Origin: Onishia niordana
GTDB lineage: Bacteria > Pseudomonadota > Gammaproteobacteria > Pseudomonadales > Halomonadaceae
Length of the DNA stretch: 64,000 bases
NCBI RefSeq assembly: GCF_004798965.1
Contig: NZ_SDSD01000007.1
Span: forward strand, 1-64,000
Direction: 5' to 3'
Made by a program: the position numbers and the translations under genes. The notes beneath the pieces were generated by a model that was not told the origin of the DNA, made no database searches, and saw nothing but the letters and a program-made list of their open reading frames with translations. Positions 18,247 through 26,790 of this stretch are shown piece after piece (position 1 is the stretch's first letter; every line of letters starts with the position of its first letter).

Positions 18247-18494
18247 AACTGCTGGATTTCTTAAAAGGCGAGCGCAAGAAAAGCGCCTCCGTCGCCAAGG
18301 AGCGTCTACAGATTATTGTCGCTCACCAGCGAGGGCAACGTGACCAGCCGGACTATATGCCGATGCTGGAGCGTGAACTGCTGGAGGTGATCCGCCGCTA
18401 CGTGAAGGTTGACCAGGACGCCATCAACATCAGCCTTGATCGCGATGATGACTGCTCGGTACTCGAGCTCAATGTGACGCTGCCGCGCAGCTGA
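18243..18494 (+). CDS. minE: Cell division topological specificity factor MinE
   Basis: The protein has 83 residues. The N-terminal membrane-contacting stretch MKLLDFLKG and the contact helix ([13 protein letters not shown]) that stimulates the MinD ATPase are followed by the dimerising topological domain. The GTG start overlaps the minD stop by 4 bases (GTGA), so translation is coupled. Confidence 0.96.
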   Translation: MKLLDFLKGERKKSASVAKERLQIIVAHQRGQRDQPDYMPMLERELLEVIRRYVKVDQDAINISLDRDDDCSVLELNVTLPRS

Positions 18495-18593
18495 GGGTGT
18501 TTGAGAGTGTTATCTGAGCCGTCAGCGAGGCGGCTGAGTCAAGCGGGGGACTGTGCTAGGCTAGGCGTCATTTAGCCTGCCAGGAGAGCCTTC

Positions 18594-20087
18594 ATGGCGC
18601 CGTCCCCCGCCGCACCACGGACCTTCCTGTGGCATGACTACGAAACCTTCGGGGCCGATCCTCGTCGCGATCGACCTTCGCAGTTTGCCGCGATCCGTAC
18701 CGACGCCGACTTCAACGAGGTCGGCGCGCCTATCGATGTCTACTGCAAGCCCGCCGATGATTACCTGCCACATCCTCAGGCCTGCCTGATTACCGGCATC
18801 ACGCCGCAGAAGGCGCAGCGCCGGGGCGTCCCCGAGGCCGAGTTCGCCGGTATCATCAACGACGCCATGAGTGAGCCCGGTACCTGTGCCCTGGGCTACA
18901 ACAGCCTGCGCTTCGATGATGAGGTCAGTCGCCATCTCTTTTACCGCAACTTCCTCGATCCCTATGCGCGGGAATGGCAGAACGGCAACTCGCGCTGGGA
19001 TTTGATCGATGTGGTGAGAGCCTTCCATGCCCTGCGTCCTGAAGGCATCGCGTGGCCCAAGCGCGAGGACGGGGCGCCGAGTTTCAAGCTCGAGCACCTG
19101 ACCGCTGCCAATGGCATTGAGCATGCCGGCGCTCACGATGCCCTGGCCGATGTGCGCGCGACTATCGCCCTGGGGCGGCTCCTCAAGTCCTGCAATCCGG
19201 GGCTCTTTGACTACCTGCTGGCACTGCGCAGCAAGCGAGAGGTCGCCAAGCGTCTGGACATCGCCTCGCGCAAGCCGCTTCTGCACATCTCGCGCCGTTA
19301 TCCGGCGAGTCGTGCCTGCAGTGCTCTGGTCATGCCCCTGGCCGAGCATCCCAGTAACCCCAACGGGGTAATCGTCTATGACCTGGCGGTGGACCCGACG
19401 CCGTTGTTCGAGTTGTCCGTCGAGGAGATCCGGGCCCGGGTGTTCGTCGGCGCCGATGATCTCGCCGAGGGCGAAGCCCGCATTCCCCTCAAGGTAATTC
19501 ATCTCAACAAGAGCCCCGTGCTCATGCCGGTGAGTTACTTGAAGGACACGAGCGGTGAGCGCAAGGGAGAGTATGGCGACATCGTCGAGCGCCTGGGGCT
19601 TGATCTGCCAACCTGTCGCCAGCACTGGAAGCAGTTGTCAGCGTCTCCCGAGGCGGCGAGCCGCGCCGCTGGGGTGTTCGCCGAACCACACCCCGAGGGG
19701 CCGCAGGACCCGGACCTGATGCTTTATTCCGGTGGCTTCTTCTCGCCGGCCGATCGCCAGCAGATGCAGCGGGTGCGTGACTCGGACCCCTGGGACCTGG
19801 TGGGGGCCAGCTTTGCCTTTCAGGACCCGCGCCTCGAGGAAATGCTGTTCCGCTTTCGGGCACGCAATTATCCCGATACCTTGGAAGGCGATGAGCAGGT
19901 CCAGTGGGACGCCTATCGCTGGTCGCGCATGAACGATGCGAGCCTGGGGGGATTGACCCTGCAGGGCTTCGCCCGTGAGATCGAGCGCCTGAATCAGGTA
20001 AGCCTCGAGGACGGCGAGCGTCAGGTGTTGGAGGAGCTGGTGATGCACGTCGAGGCGATCATGCCGGCTCAGGCCTTCGGCGCCTGA
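18594..20087 (+). CDS. sbcB: Exodeoxyribonuclease I
   Basis: The protein has 497 residues (E. coli ExoI 475). The DEDDh exonuclease domain (about 10-200) shows Asp15 and Glu17 in HDYETFG, the GYNSLRFDDEVSR Exo II block and HDALADVRAT Exo III block with His and Asp. The SH3-like and C-terminal helical domains that wrap single-stranded DNA follow. It degrades ssDNA 3' to 5' in recombination and mismatch repair. Monocistronic. Confidence 0.96.
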   Translation: MAPSPAAPRTFLWHDYETFGADPRRDRPSQFAAIRTDADFNEVGAPIDVYCKPADDYLPHPQACLITGITPQKAQRRGVPEAEFAGIINDAMSEPGTCALGYNSLRFDDEVSRHLFYRNFLDPYAREWQNGNSRWDLIDVVRAFHALRPEGIAWPKREDGAPSFKLEHLTAANGIEHAGAHDALADVRATIALGRLLKSCNPGLFDYLLALRSKREVAKRLDIASRKPLLHISRRYPASRACSALVMPLAEHPSNPNGVIVYDLAVDPTPLFELSVEEIRARVFVGADDLAEGEARIPLKVIHLNKSPVLMPVSYLKDTSGERKGEYGDIVERLGLDLPTCRQHWKQLSASPEAASRAAGVFAEPHPEGPQDPDLMLYSGGFFSPADRQQMQRVRDSDPWDLVGASFAFQDPRLEEMLFRFRARNYPDTLEGDEQVQWDAYRWSRMNDASLGGLTLQGFAREIERLNQVSLEDGERQVLEELVMHVEAIMPAQAFGA

Positions 20088-20125
20088 CCCCTGGCGCGTC
20101 AATGGCGCCTTCGACACGCTATCAA

Positions 20126-20167
20126 TACGACGACGCCCGAACCTTTTACAAGGTTCGGGCGTCGTCG
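20126..20167. terminator. 17-bp perfect hairpin between convergent genes
   Basis: ACGACGACGCCCGAACC and its exact complement enclose an 8-nt loop. No T-run follows on either strand, so it is a Rho-assisted end, an mRNA stabiliser or a transcription block for both sbcB and the pitrilysin gene. Confidence 0.55.
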
Positions 20168-20199
20168 TGTCGGGGCATGATGTTATTTGGGAGGTGTGA

Positions 20200-23103
20200 T
20201 CAGTTCGCCTCGGGCAGCGGCTTAAGCTCAGCGGTCAGCGCCAGTACATCGCTTGGGCTGTCATCAGGATCGAAGGTGATGTCGGCGGCTGGTGCTTCGC
20301 GAAGCTCAGCCCAGGCGTCGCGCAGTGCCGACGGGGTGATGGCCGATACCCGCTCGGCCAGGCGCTGGCGATGATCAAAGCCGGTATCGTCACGCGCCAG
20401 GGCTTGCCACTGCCGGTTGGCGAGCTGGCCAAGCGAGGTGTCACGCTCCAGCAGGCGGTCGTGCACGGCTTGGCGGTAGGGCGCCAGGCTGGCGTCGTCG
20501 AGCTCGGCGAGGGTCTGGTCGAACTCGTCGAGGAAGTCGGTGATGCGCTGGGCGATCACCTCGCTGTCGGTGTCCGGTGATTGCACCAGCAGGCTGAGGC
20601 CCGGCGCGTCGAGCAGCGGCATGTAGCTGGCGTTGACGATATAGCCAAGCTGCTGTTCGGTGCGCAGCCGGGTATAGAAGGGGGTGGCGATCATCTGGCC
20701 GAGGACGGCCAGGCGCGCCTGCTCATCCAGCGTGCGAGCCTTTCCTTGCAGGTAGCGCAGCACCAGCGAGTCCTGGCGAGTACTGTGGGGGTGCAGGTCG
20801 GGCAAGGTGCTCGAGATATCCAGCGGCTCGAGGTCGGGCACTGCCTGGGCATTCAGGTTTGGCGCCAGGGTGGTGATGACCGATTCGCCGGTGGTGCGGG
20901 CCAACGATTTGGATAGATCGCCGACCGCCATGGCCTCGAGATGCAGCCCACCAAGGTAACTATCCCGGTAATCACGCAGATCCTCGGCGTTCAGGTCGCC
21001 AATGGCGTCGAGCATGGCAGCCGCCGGCCATTGAGGGCGTAATAGCGCCTCGCCCAGCGTGCGATTGGCTTGCTGGTATAGCGCGGATTCGGGAGCGTTA
21101 CGCCATTCGCGCTCAAGCTGGTGGCGGACCCGTTCGACGCTGTCGGCGGTGATATCGCCTTCGGTAAGTTGCTTAAGCACTCGCTGAATCAACCGAGGTT
21201 GGCGGTCGCGCCAGCCAGAGAAGGCAAGCGTGATGCCGCGAGCGTGGGCATAGGCATTGAACTGGTGGCCGGCAAGCCGTGCCGGGTAGAGGGTCTCGTT
21301 GAGGCTATCGTTGAGCCAGCCGGCGAGCAGCCGTGTCAGGGCTGCATCGCGGGCATTGGCGGCCGCTGCCGGGTGTTGCAGGCTGAAGCGCCACTCTACC
21401 TTGGGCGTGTCGAAGTCGACATTGGCCTGATGCCAGAGCTCGGCGCCCTGAGCCTTCAGCAAGCGTTCGGGGGATGAGTTCTGAACATCGCCAAGGCTCA
21501 AGTCTTTGGCAATATAGGGATTGGGGGCGGGCAGTGCCAGACCGCCGAGGGGCGAGGCATTCGCCCAATCCGCTGTCGTGTCGGTGTGATAGGCCGCATC
21601 GAACCAGGGTGAGGTGTTGCTGCCTTCGACCTCGGGGGCGCGGTAAACCCTCAACAGGTTGTCGGGCGTCAGCGCTGCCAGATACGCCTCGATGTGGGCC
21701 TTGTTAAAGCCATCCATGCGGTAGGGGGCGTACTGGGCGTCACGGCTCGGATAATGCGCCAGGTTCATGGCCAGGCGCATGGCGTCATGCTGAGGCGAAC
21801 CGTGCTGCTGGAAGCGGAACTCCTGCTCGGCGAGACGGGCCTGCTCCTGGTAGCGCCACGGCTCGAGTCCTTGCGCGCGTATCTTGTCGATGGCCTCGAA
21901 CAGGCTGGCTTGAATCTTGGGTATCTGCTGCGCGCCTTCAGGCGTCAGGCTGATGCCGACGGTAAAGAGGGCGTGGTTTCCATCGCCACGGCTAACGCCT
22001 GCCGACAGGCCATCGGCGAGGCCGGCCTTGCGCAGTTGCTCGAGCAGGCTGCCCTTGCCTTCATGCCCTAAGAGATTGGCGATGAAAGAAGCCGGTTTCG
22101 TGGCATAGAAGGACTTGGGGTCGGGCACCGGGAACATAAAACGCAGCTTTCGCTCATCGCGCAGCGAGGCGATCTCGAGTGACAGCGGCAGGCTGTCGGG
22201 GCGCACCAGCGGGGCATCGACCTCAGGACGGCTCAGGCCACGGTTATCTATCGCCGCGAAGCGCTCGCGGACCATGGCCTCTAGCTCATCCAGCGGCTGG
22301 GGAGCGACCAGGGCCAGGTGCATGACACTGGCACCATAGTGTGCATTGAAGAAATCGATGACTCGCTGGCGCAGTGGGGGCTCGGCGTCATCGGGCAAGG
22401 TCAGGGTGGCACGACTGCCCACCGAAAAACCGGTGGTCGGGTTGTCGGGGTTGAGCACCTGGTCGAGTGCATCATTCTCTCGGCGTCCATCATCGCGCAG
22501 TCGTGCCTGATACTCAGAATGGACGACATTGCGCTCGCTCTCCAGTTTGTCGGCGTTGAAGCGTGGCGCGATGAAGAACTGGCTGAAGCGGTCCAGGGCG
22601 CCGGGCAGGGCACCGGGTTCGATATCGAAGAAGTAGTTGGTGTCCTGGCTTGCCGTGAAGGCGTTGTGCTTGCCGCCGTGCTGATTGATGTAGGTCTGGT
22701 AGGCGTCGGGGGCCGGGTAGGCATCAGTGCCCAGGAACAGCATGTGCTCAAGGAAGTGGGCGAGGCCTGAAAGGTCGTCGGGGTCGCTTGCGCTGCCCAC
22801 GTCGATGTTCATCGACGCGGCGGCCTTGTCGGCCTCGCTATCGCTGACCAGCAACACGGTCAGGCCGTTCTCGAGGCTCAGCAGGCGGTAGTCGCGGTTA
22901 TCGTTGGGGCTGGTGCGCAGCGCGGTTGTCTCGGTCTTGGATGTTGCCTCTTGTGAAGCCTGCGGCGTCGCATCAGGCGTGGTCGCGGCACTGGCAAGCG
23001 TCGGCGCGAGGAGTGGCAATAGCAAAACGCTGCCAACGGTCAGGCGCGCCAGACAGTTGAGATAGCGGCCTTTGGGGCCAAAGCGGGGCGTGAGGGTCAT
23101 CAT
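20200..23103 (-). CDS. ptrA: Pitrilysin-like periplasmic M16 metalloprotease
   Basis: The protein has 967 residues, close to E. coli protease III (962). A signal peptide (about 18-39, ASA/A) sends it to the periplasm. The inverted zinc motif HFLEH (116-120) in GLAHFLEHMLFLGT with a downstream Glu is intact, and the second, inactive M16 half plus the C-terminal lobes are present. It degrades small peptides such as insulin fragments. The ATG at 23103 overlaps the preceding SRAP stop by 4 bases (ATGA), with AGGAG 3-8 bases upstream. Confidence 0.92.
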   Translation of the reverse strand: MMTLTPRFGPKGRYLNCLARLTVGSVLLLPLLAPTLASAATTPDATPQASQEATSKTETTALRTSPNDNRDYRLLSLENGLTVLLVSDSEADKAAASMNIDVGSASDPDDLSGLAHFLEHMLFLGTDAYPAPDAYQTYINQHGGKHNAFTASQDTNYFFDIEPGALPGALDRFSQFFIAPRFNADKLESERNVVHSEYQARLRDDGRRENDALDQVLNPDNPTTGFSVGSRATLTLPDDAEPPLRQRVIDFFNAHYGASVMHLALVAPQPLDELEAMVRERFAAIDNRGLSRPEVDAPLVRPDSLPLSLEIASLRDERKLRFMFPVPDPKSFYATKPASFIANLLGHEGKGSLLEQLRKAGLADGLSAGVSRGDGNHALFTVGISLTPEGAQQIPKIQASLFEAIDKIRAQGLEPWRYQEQARLAEQEFRFQQHGSPQHDAMRLAMNLAHYPSRDAQYAPYRMDGFNKAHIEAYLAALTPDNLLRVYRAPEVEGSNTSPWFDAAYHTDTTADWANASPLGGLALPAPNPYIAKDLSLGDVQNSSPERLLKAQGAELWHQANVDFDTPKVEWRFSLQHPAAAANARDAALTRLLAGWLNDSLNETLYPARLAGHQFNAYAHARGITLAFSGWRDRQPRLIQRVLKQLTEGDITADSVERVRHQLEREWRNAPESALYQQANRTLGEALLRPQWPAAAMLDAIGDLNAEDLRDYRDSYLGGLHLEAMAVGDLSKSLARTTGESVITTLAPNLNAQAVPDLEPLDISSTLPDLHPHSTRQDSLVLRYLQGKARTLDEQARLAVLGQMIATPFYTRLRTEQQLGYIVNASYMPLLDAPGLSLLVQSPDTDSEVIAQRITDFLDEFDQTLAELDDASLAPYRQAVHDRLLERDTSLGQLANRQWQALARDDTGFDHRQRLAERVSAITPSALRDAWAELREAPAADITFDPDDSPSDVLALTAELKPLPEAN

Positions 23104-23786
23104 GACTCCTGTTCGGGCTGGCTGCGCAGCATGGGGCCGGTGGGATGCCCACAGGCCCATTCCTGATTCAGCGGGTTATTCACTCGTCTTGATACCGGAA
23201 AAGCGCCTAACAGTTCCCTTGAGGCCGGCTTGAGCATGGCGCGTGCCTTGTCGAGCGAGGTGGTCGGGTCGAGCCAGGCCGCTGCCTGATCGGCATCAAT
23301 GACCGCGGGCAGCCGGTCGGTGAGAGGTGTCAGTAGCGATGGTGCTGCCACGGTGATCAGCGCCATGGAATCGTGAAAGGCGCTCAGGGTGGTGTGGTAA
23401 CGCGCCCATAGGCCGGCGAGCAGCAGAGGGCCGCGATCGGCACGGGTCACCAGGTAGGGTTGCTTACCGCGGGGCATGGCGCGCCACACGTAGATGCCGC
23501 TGACCGGGATCAGGCATCGGCGGGCGGCGAAGGCCTCGGCAAACATCTTGCGCTCATCGAGACTTTCCGCCCGAGCGCAGTGAGGGGCGTGGTCGAGCAC
23601 CTTGAGCCAGGGTGGCGTCAGCCCCCAGAAGGCGCGGCGCAGGTGCGCTCTACCGGCGTCGAGCCGGATCATCGACAGGCCTTGGCGCGGTGCCAGGTTG
23701 GCACCGGTCAGCAACGGCTCGTTGATCACGAGCTCAGGCAGCAGGCGGGGCAGGTCAATCGGCGCGATGTGCAAGCGACCGGCCAT
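23100..23786 (-). CDS. SRAP (YedK/HMCES-like) protein with a degenerate active site
   Basis: The protein has 228 residues. The SRAP fold is recognisable throughout: NLAPRQGLSM, RRAFWGLTPPWLK, ARAESLDERKMF, RRCLIPVSGIYVW and FPVSRRVNNPLN all align with YedK. Active SRAP proteins use Cys2, exposed after Met removal, to crosslink abasic sites, with Asn75, Glu105 and His160. Here the start reads M-A-G-R (Cys to Ala), the Asn is Cys (CARAES), the Glu is Val (GIYVW for GFYEW) and the His is Thr (PLTDRLP for IHDR). Only the Arg remains. It may bind DNA without crosslinking. GGAG lies 8 bases before the ATG, and no other start gives MCGR. Confidence 0.85.
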   Translation of the reverse strand: MAGRLHIAPIDLPRLLPELVINEPLLTGANLAPRQGLSMIRLDAGRAHLRRAFWGLTPPWLKVLDHAPHCARAESLDERKMFAEAFAARRCLIPVSGIYVWRAMPRGKQPYLVTRADRGPLLLAGLWARYHTTLSAFHDSMALITVAAPSLLTPLTDRLPAVIDADQAAAWLDPTTSLDKARAMLKPASRELLGAFPVSRRVNNPLNQEWACGHPTGPMLRSQPEQES

Positions 23787-23943
23787 GGGCTCTCCAGTAG
23801 GTTTTCTTGGCGCGTATTGGGCACTCAAGCGCGGTGGCTCAGGGTAACCAAGAGCGTTGGCGCTGCAAAGCGCCGCCGGGCGAGCCGTTGACGACGTTGT
23901 GATTGTATGAGGGGGCGGTATGCTGATATAAAACGCTGTTCGA

Positions 23944-23959
23944 GACATAAGATAATGTC
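23944..23959 (+). promoter_or_regulatory. Possible TetR-type operator
   Basis: GACAT and ATGTC face each other across 6 bases, 41 bases before the tetR start, overlapping a -10-like GATAAT. Position and symmetry suit autoregulation by the adjacent regulator, but this is inference. Confidence 0.35.
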
Positions 23960-23999
23960 ACTTCCGCCCCTAGCCGTATAGCGTACCTGCGAGGATGCA

Positions 24000-24614
24000 A
24001 TGGCACGTCCCAGACAGCACGCGCCCGAGGCGTTGCATGCTCAGGTCATGGCAGCTTGTGATGCCTGGCTAAAGGAGCACCCCGTCCATACGCTATCGCT
24101 ACGCGCGCTGGCTAGAGAGGTCGGCTGTGCCCCCAGCACCCTGCTGAAACTCTACGGCAGCTTCAATAACCTGCTGCAGCACGTCAACATCGAGACGCTG
24201 GCCCATCTTCGCGGTGCCATCGAGGGACTCGAGAGCGGTGGCCCCGAGACGCGCCTGACAGGCCTGGCCAAGGCCTACTGGTATTTCGCCAAGGCCGCTC
24301 CCTTTCGCTGGCAGTTGCTGTTTGACTACCCGCTGGCGCAGGAAGGTGAACTCGACCAGCGCCAGAACGACATGATCGAGGCACTGTTCGTGCGGGTCGA
24401 GGCGACCCTCAAGGAATTCCAGCCAGCGATTGATGACCTGGAAGCCCGCCGCCTGGCGCGCACCTTGTGGGGCAGCGTACATGGCCTGGTTCAGCTTGGC
24501 CTCAACGAGCGATTGGGCTATTGGCAGGGGCAGCAGCTGGAAGTCGAGGAATTGCTCGACCAGCTGCTATCGACGCTGCTGAACGGACTACGGCACCAGC
24601 CGGACAAGATGTGA
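24000..24614 (+). CDS. TetR/AcrR-family transcriptional regulator
   Basis: The protein has 204 residues. The N-terminal helix-turn-helix (about 30-55: TLSLRALAREVGCAPSTLLKLYGS) is typical of the family although the usual YYHF is LLKLYGSF. The C-terminal part (about 75-195) is an all-helical ligand domain. Its stop overlaps the start of the flippase-acyltransferase gene by 4 bases, so it most likely controls that gene and itself, perhaps in answer to a lipid ligand. Confidence 0.88.
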   Translation: MARPRQHAPEALHAQVMAACDAWLKEHPVHTLSLRALAREVGCAPSTLLKLYGSFNNLLQHVNIETLAHLRGAIEGLESGGPETRLTGLAKAYWYFAKAAPFRWQLLFDYPLAQEGELDQRQNDMIEALFVRVEATLKEFQPAIDDLEARRLARTLWGSVHGLVQLGLNERLGYWQGQQLEVEELLDQLLSTLLNGLRHQPDKM

Positions 24615-26575
24615 GCCGGGGTTTGCTGACCCAGCGTCGCTTCGCGCCATTCTTCTGGGTGCAGGCGCTGGGGGCGTTCAACGACAATCTCTTTCGTAAC
24701 ACTCTGCTGTTGATGCTGACCTTCTTCGCCGTGCCGCGCCACGGCTGGGATATGGGGTTGGCCATCAATCTCGCCGCGGGGTTATTCATCCTGCCGTTTC
24801 TGCTGTTCTCCGCCTGGGGTGGCGAACTGGCCGACCACGTCGATAAACGGCGCCTGGTTCGCGTGCTGAAACTCGCCGAATGCATGCTGATGGCATTGGC
24901 GGCCCTGGCTGTCTGGTACCAGAGCGTGATCGCGCTGTTCGTGTTGCTGGTGCTGATGGGCACGCAATCGGCGCTTTTTGGTGCGGTCAAGTTCGCCATC
25001 CTGCCTCAGCATCTGCCCTCCTATGAATTGGGGCGCGGCAATGCCTGGATCCATGTGGGCACCTTCGCCGCCATCCTTGCGGGCGCCTTGCTCGCCGGTG
25101 TTCTCGCGGCATTGCCGGCGCCATGGTCGCGTCCGGCCATCATGGCCACCCTGGCCGGCGTCGCCCTGATGGGGTGGGGGGCGAGTCTGGCGCTGCCCCT
25201 GCCTGCCCATGCAGATCAAGCAGATGAGGGGCATGCGCCACCATCCTCTTCCGCTGCCACGCACCGCCGTCTTCGCTTTCGTCCCCTGGCGAGTCTGGTC
25301 GACGTGCTGCGTGGTGGCGTGCATTCGCCGGTGTTGTGGTCGGCTATTCTCGCGATCAGCGTGTTCTGGTTCCTGGGCGCGAGCTTCCTGACCCAGCTTC
25401 CCGCCTGGGCGCGCGTCGTGGCGGGTGGCGATGAGGCGATGATGAGCATGCTGATGGTGGCCTTCGCCTGCGGCTTCGGTGCTGGGGCCCTTTTGTGCGC
25501 GCGGCTCTCTGGCGGGCGTCTTGAACTGGGGCTGGTGCCGCTGGGAGCGCTCATTATTGGGGTGGCCAGCCTGCTGTTGGCCGGCGTGGAGAGCGCGGCC
25601 GAGATGGGGCGCTCGCTTGGCGTGTTGCTTGAGCAGCCCGAGGTCTGGCGCATGCTGGCGGGCTTGGCGCTGGTCGGCGTCGGCGGCGGCATCTATATCG
25701 TGCCACTCTATACTCTCCTGCAGCTCGGCAGTCACGAGGCTCGACTCGGGCGGATCATCGCCGCCAATAACATCTGCAATGCGCTGCTGATGGTGGTAGC
25801 CGCGGGCTATGGCGGATTGATGCTGTCGGGGCTGGGGCTTGATCTGCAGAGCTTCGTGGCAAGTCTTGGGGGCATCGCCCTGGCGGTGGGGGTGGCGATG
25901 ATCGTGCGTAGCCCGCGGCCGGTGCTGCGCTTGCTGGTGTTTGTGCTGGTCGCGCTGATCTACCGGCTGCGTCTTCGTGGCCGCCATCATGTCCCGGCGC
26001 GGGGCCCCGCACTGGTGGTCTGCAATCATGTCAGTTTCATGGATGCTCTGGTCATCGGTGGCGCCTGCCCGCGGCCACTGCGTTTCCTGATGGACAGGCC
26101 TATCTATGAGTCGCCGTGGCTGAACTGGCTGTTTCGGCTGGTGGGCGCCATTCCGGTGGATTCAGAGCGCAGTGACCCGGGAGGCCTGCGGCGGACCCTG
26201 GATCAGGTCAGTCAGGCGCTGCGCCATGGCGAGGTAGTGATGGTGTTTCCCGAAGGACGGCTGACGCGGGACGGTGAGGTTCAGGCCTTCCGACGTGGCC
26301 TCGATCTGATTCTCGCCCGCAATCCGGTGCCAGTGGTGCCGGTGGGGATGGCTGGGCTCTGGGGATCCTGGACCTCCAACCGTCACGGCCCGGCGCTGAC
26401 TCGGCTGCCGAGACGCTTTCAGGCAAAGGTGGCGCTGGTGTTCGGTGAGCCGGTGCCTGCCGAAAAGGCCAGTCGCGCGGGGCTGGCGGCACAGGTGAAG
26501 GCGCTGAAGCGAGAGGCCGACGCCGTGATCGCGGCGGGCAAGCGGGATATCTCACGCGACACCCCCGCCGAGTGA
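24611..26575 (+). CDS. LplT-like lysophospholipid transporter fused to a PlsC-type acyltransferase
   Basis: The protein has 654 residues. The first part (about 1-435) is an MFS transporter of the LplT type (FWVQALGAFNDNLFRN, then about 12 membrane segments). The second (about 450-654) is a 1-acylglycerophosphate acyltransferase with NHVSFMD (HX4D catalytic motif) and FPEGRLTRDG. In E. coli LplT flips lysophospholipid inward and the separate Aas reacylates it; Aas also has an acyl-ACP synthetase domain, which is missing here and is not encoded downstream. GTG start coupled to the TetR gene. Confidence 0.88.
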   Translation: MSRGLLTQRRFAPFFWVQALGAFNDNLFRNTLLLMLTFFAVPRHGWDMGLAINLAAGLFILPFLLFSAWGGELADHVDKRRLVRVLKLAECMLMALAALAVWYQSVIALFVLLVLMGTQSALFGAVKFAILPQHLPSYELGRGNAWIHVGTFAAILAGALLAGVLAALPAPWSRPAIMATLAGVALMGWGASLALPLPAHADQADEGHAPPSSSAATHRRLRFRPLASLVDVLRGGVHSPVLWSAILAISVFWFLGASFLTQLPAWARVVAGGDEAMMSMLMVAFACGFGAGALLCARLSGGRLELGLVPLGALIIGVASLLLAGVESAAEMGRSLGVLLEQPEVWRMLAGLALVGVGGGIYIVPLYTLLQLGSHEARLGRIIAANNICNALLMVVAAGYGGLMLSGLGLDLQSFVASLGGIALAVGVAMIVRSPRPVLRLLVFVLVALIYRLRLRGRHHVPARGPALVVCNHVSFMDALVIGGACPRPLRFLMDRPIYESPWLNWLFRLVGAIPVDSERSDPGGLRRTLDQVSQALRHGEVVMVFPEGRLTRDGEVQAFRRGLDLILARNPVPVVPVGMAGLWGSWTSNRHGPALTRLPRRFQAKVALVFGEPVPAEKASRAGLAAQVKALKREADAVIAAGKRDISRDTPAE

Positions 26576-26641
26576 TGCCTTGCGCCATGGGGGCTTTCGT
26601 TGCCCTTTGCATGACAGCTTGCCCTTGGAGTGACACAAGCC

Positions 26642-26677
26642 AAAGAGCCGCGCTGTCTGCCAGCGCGGCTCTTTCTT
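26642..26677. terminator. Bidirectional terminator
   Basis: A 14-bp perfect stem AAAGAGCCGCGCTG with loop TCTGC and short T-runs on both sides separates the acyltransferase gene from corB. Confidence 0.85.
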
Positions 26678-26790
26678 AGGTGGCGTTTGAGAGGCCTCAG
26701 CGGTGCCCGTGATTAGCGGCATCTGGTCTGAATATCAGGGTTGAAGGCTGAATGCCGACCTTCAGTCAACTATCCACGAGGTCGCTGGCG

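Noticed and set aside
18561-19625. Long open frame (354 codons) on the minus strand inside sbcB
   Set aside because: It is antisense to a clear exonuclease I gene; such frames are common in high-GC DNA and the product resembles no family.
23787-23948. Longer N-terminal start for the SRAP gene
   Set aside because: The extra 54 residues are low-complexity, and the ribosome site and MAGR start fit the family start; no upstream start restores Cys2.
24782-26029. 415-codon minus-strand frame within the transporter-acyltransferase gene
   Set aside because: Antisense to a gene with intact catalytic motifs; rich in Gln, His and Arg, as expected for a shadow.
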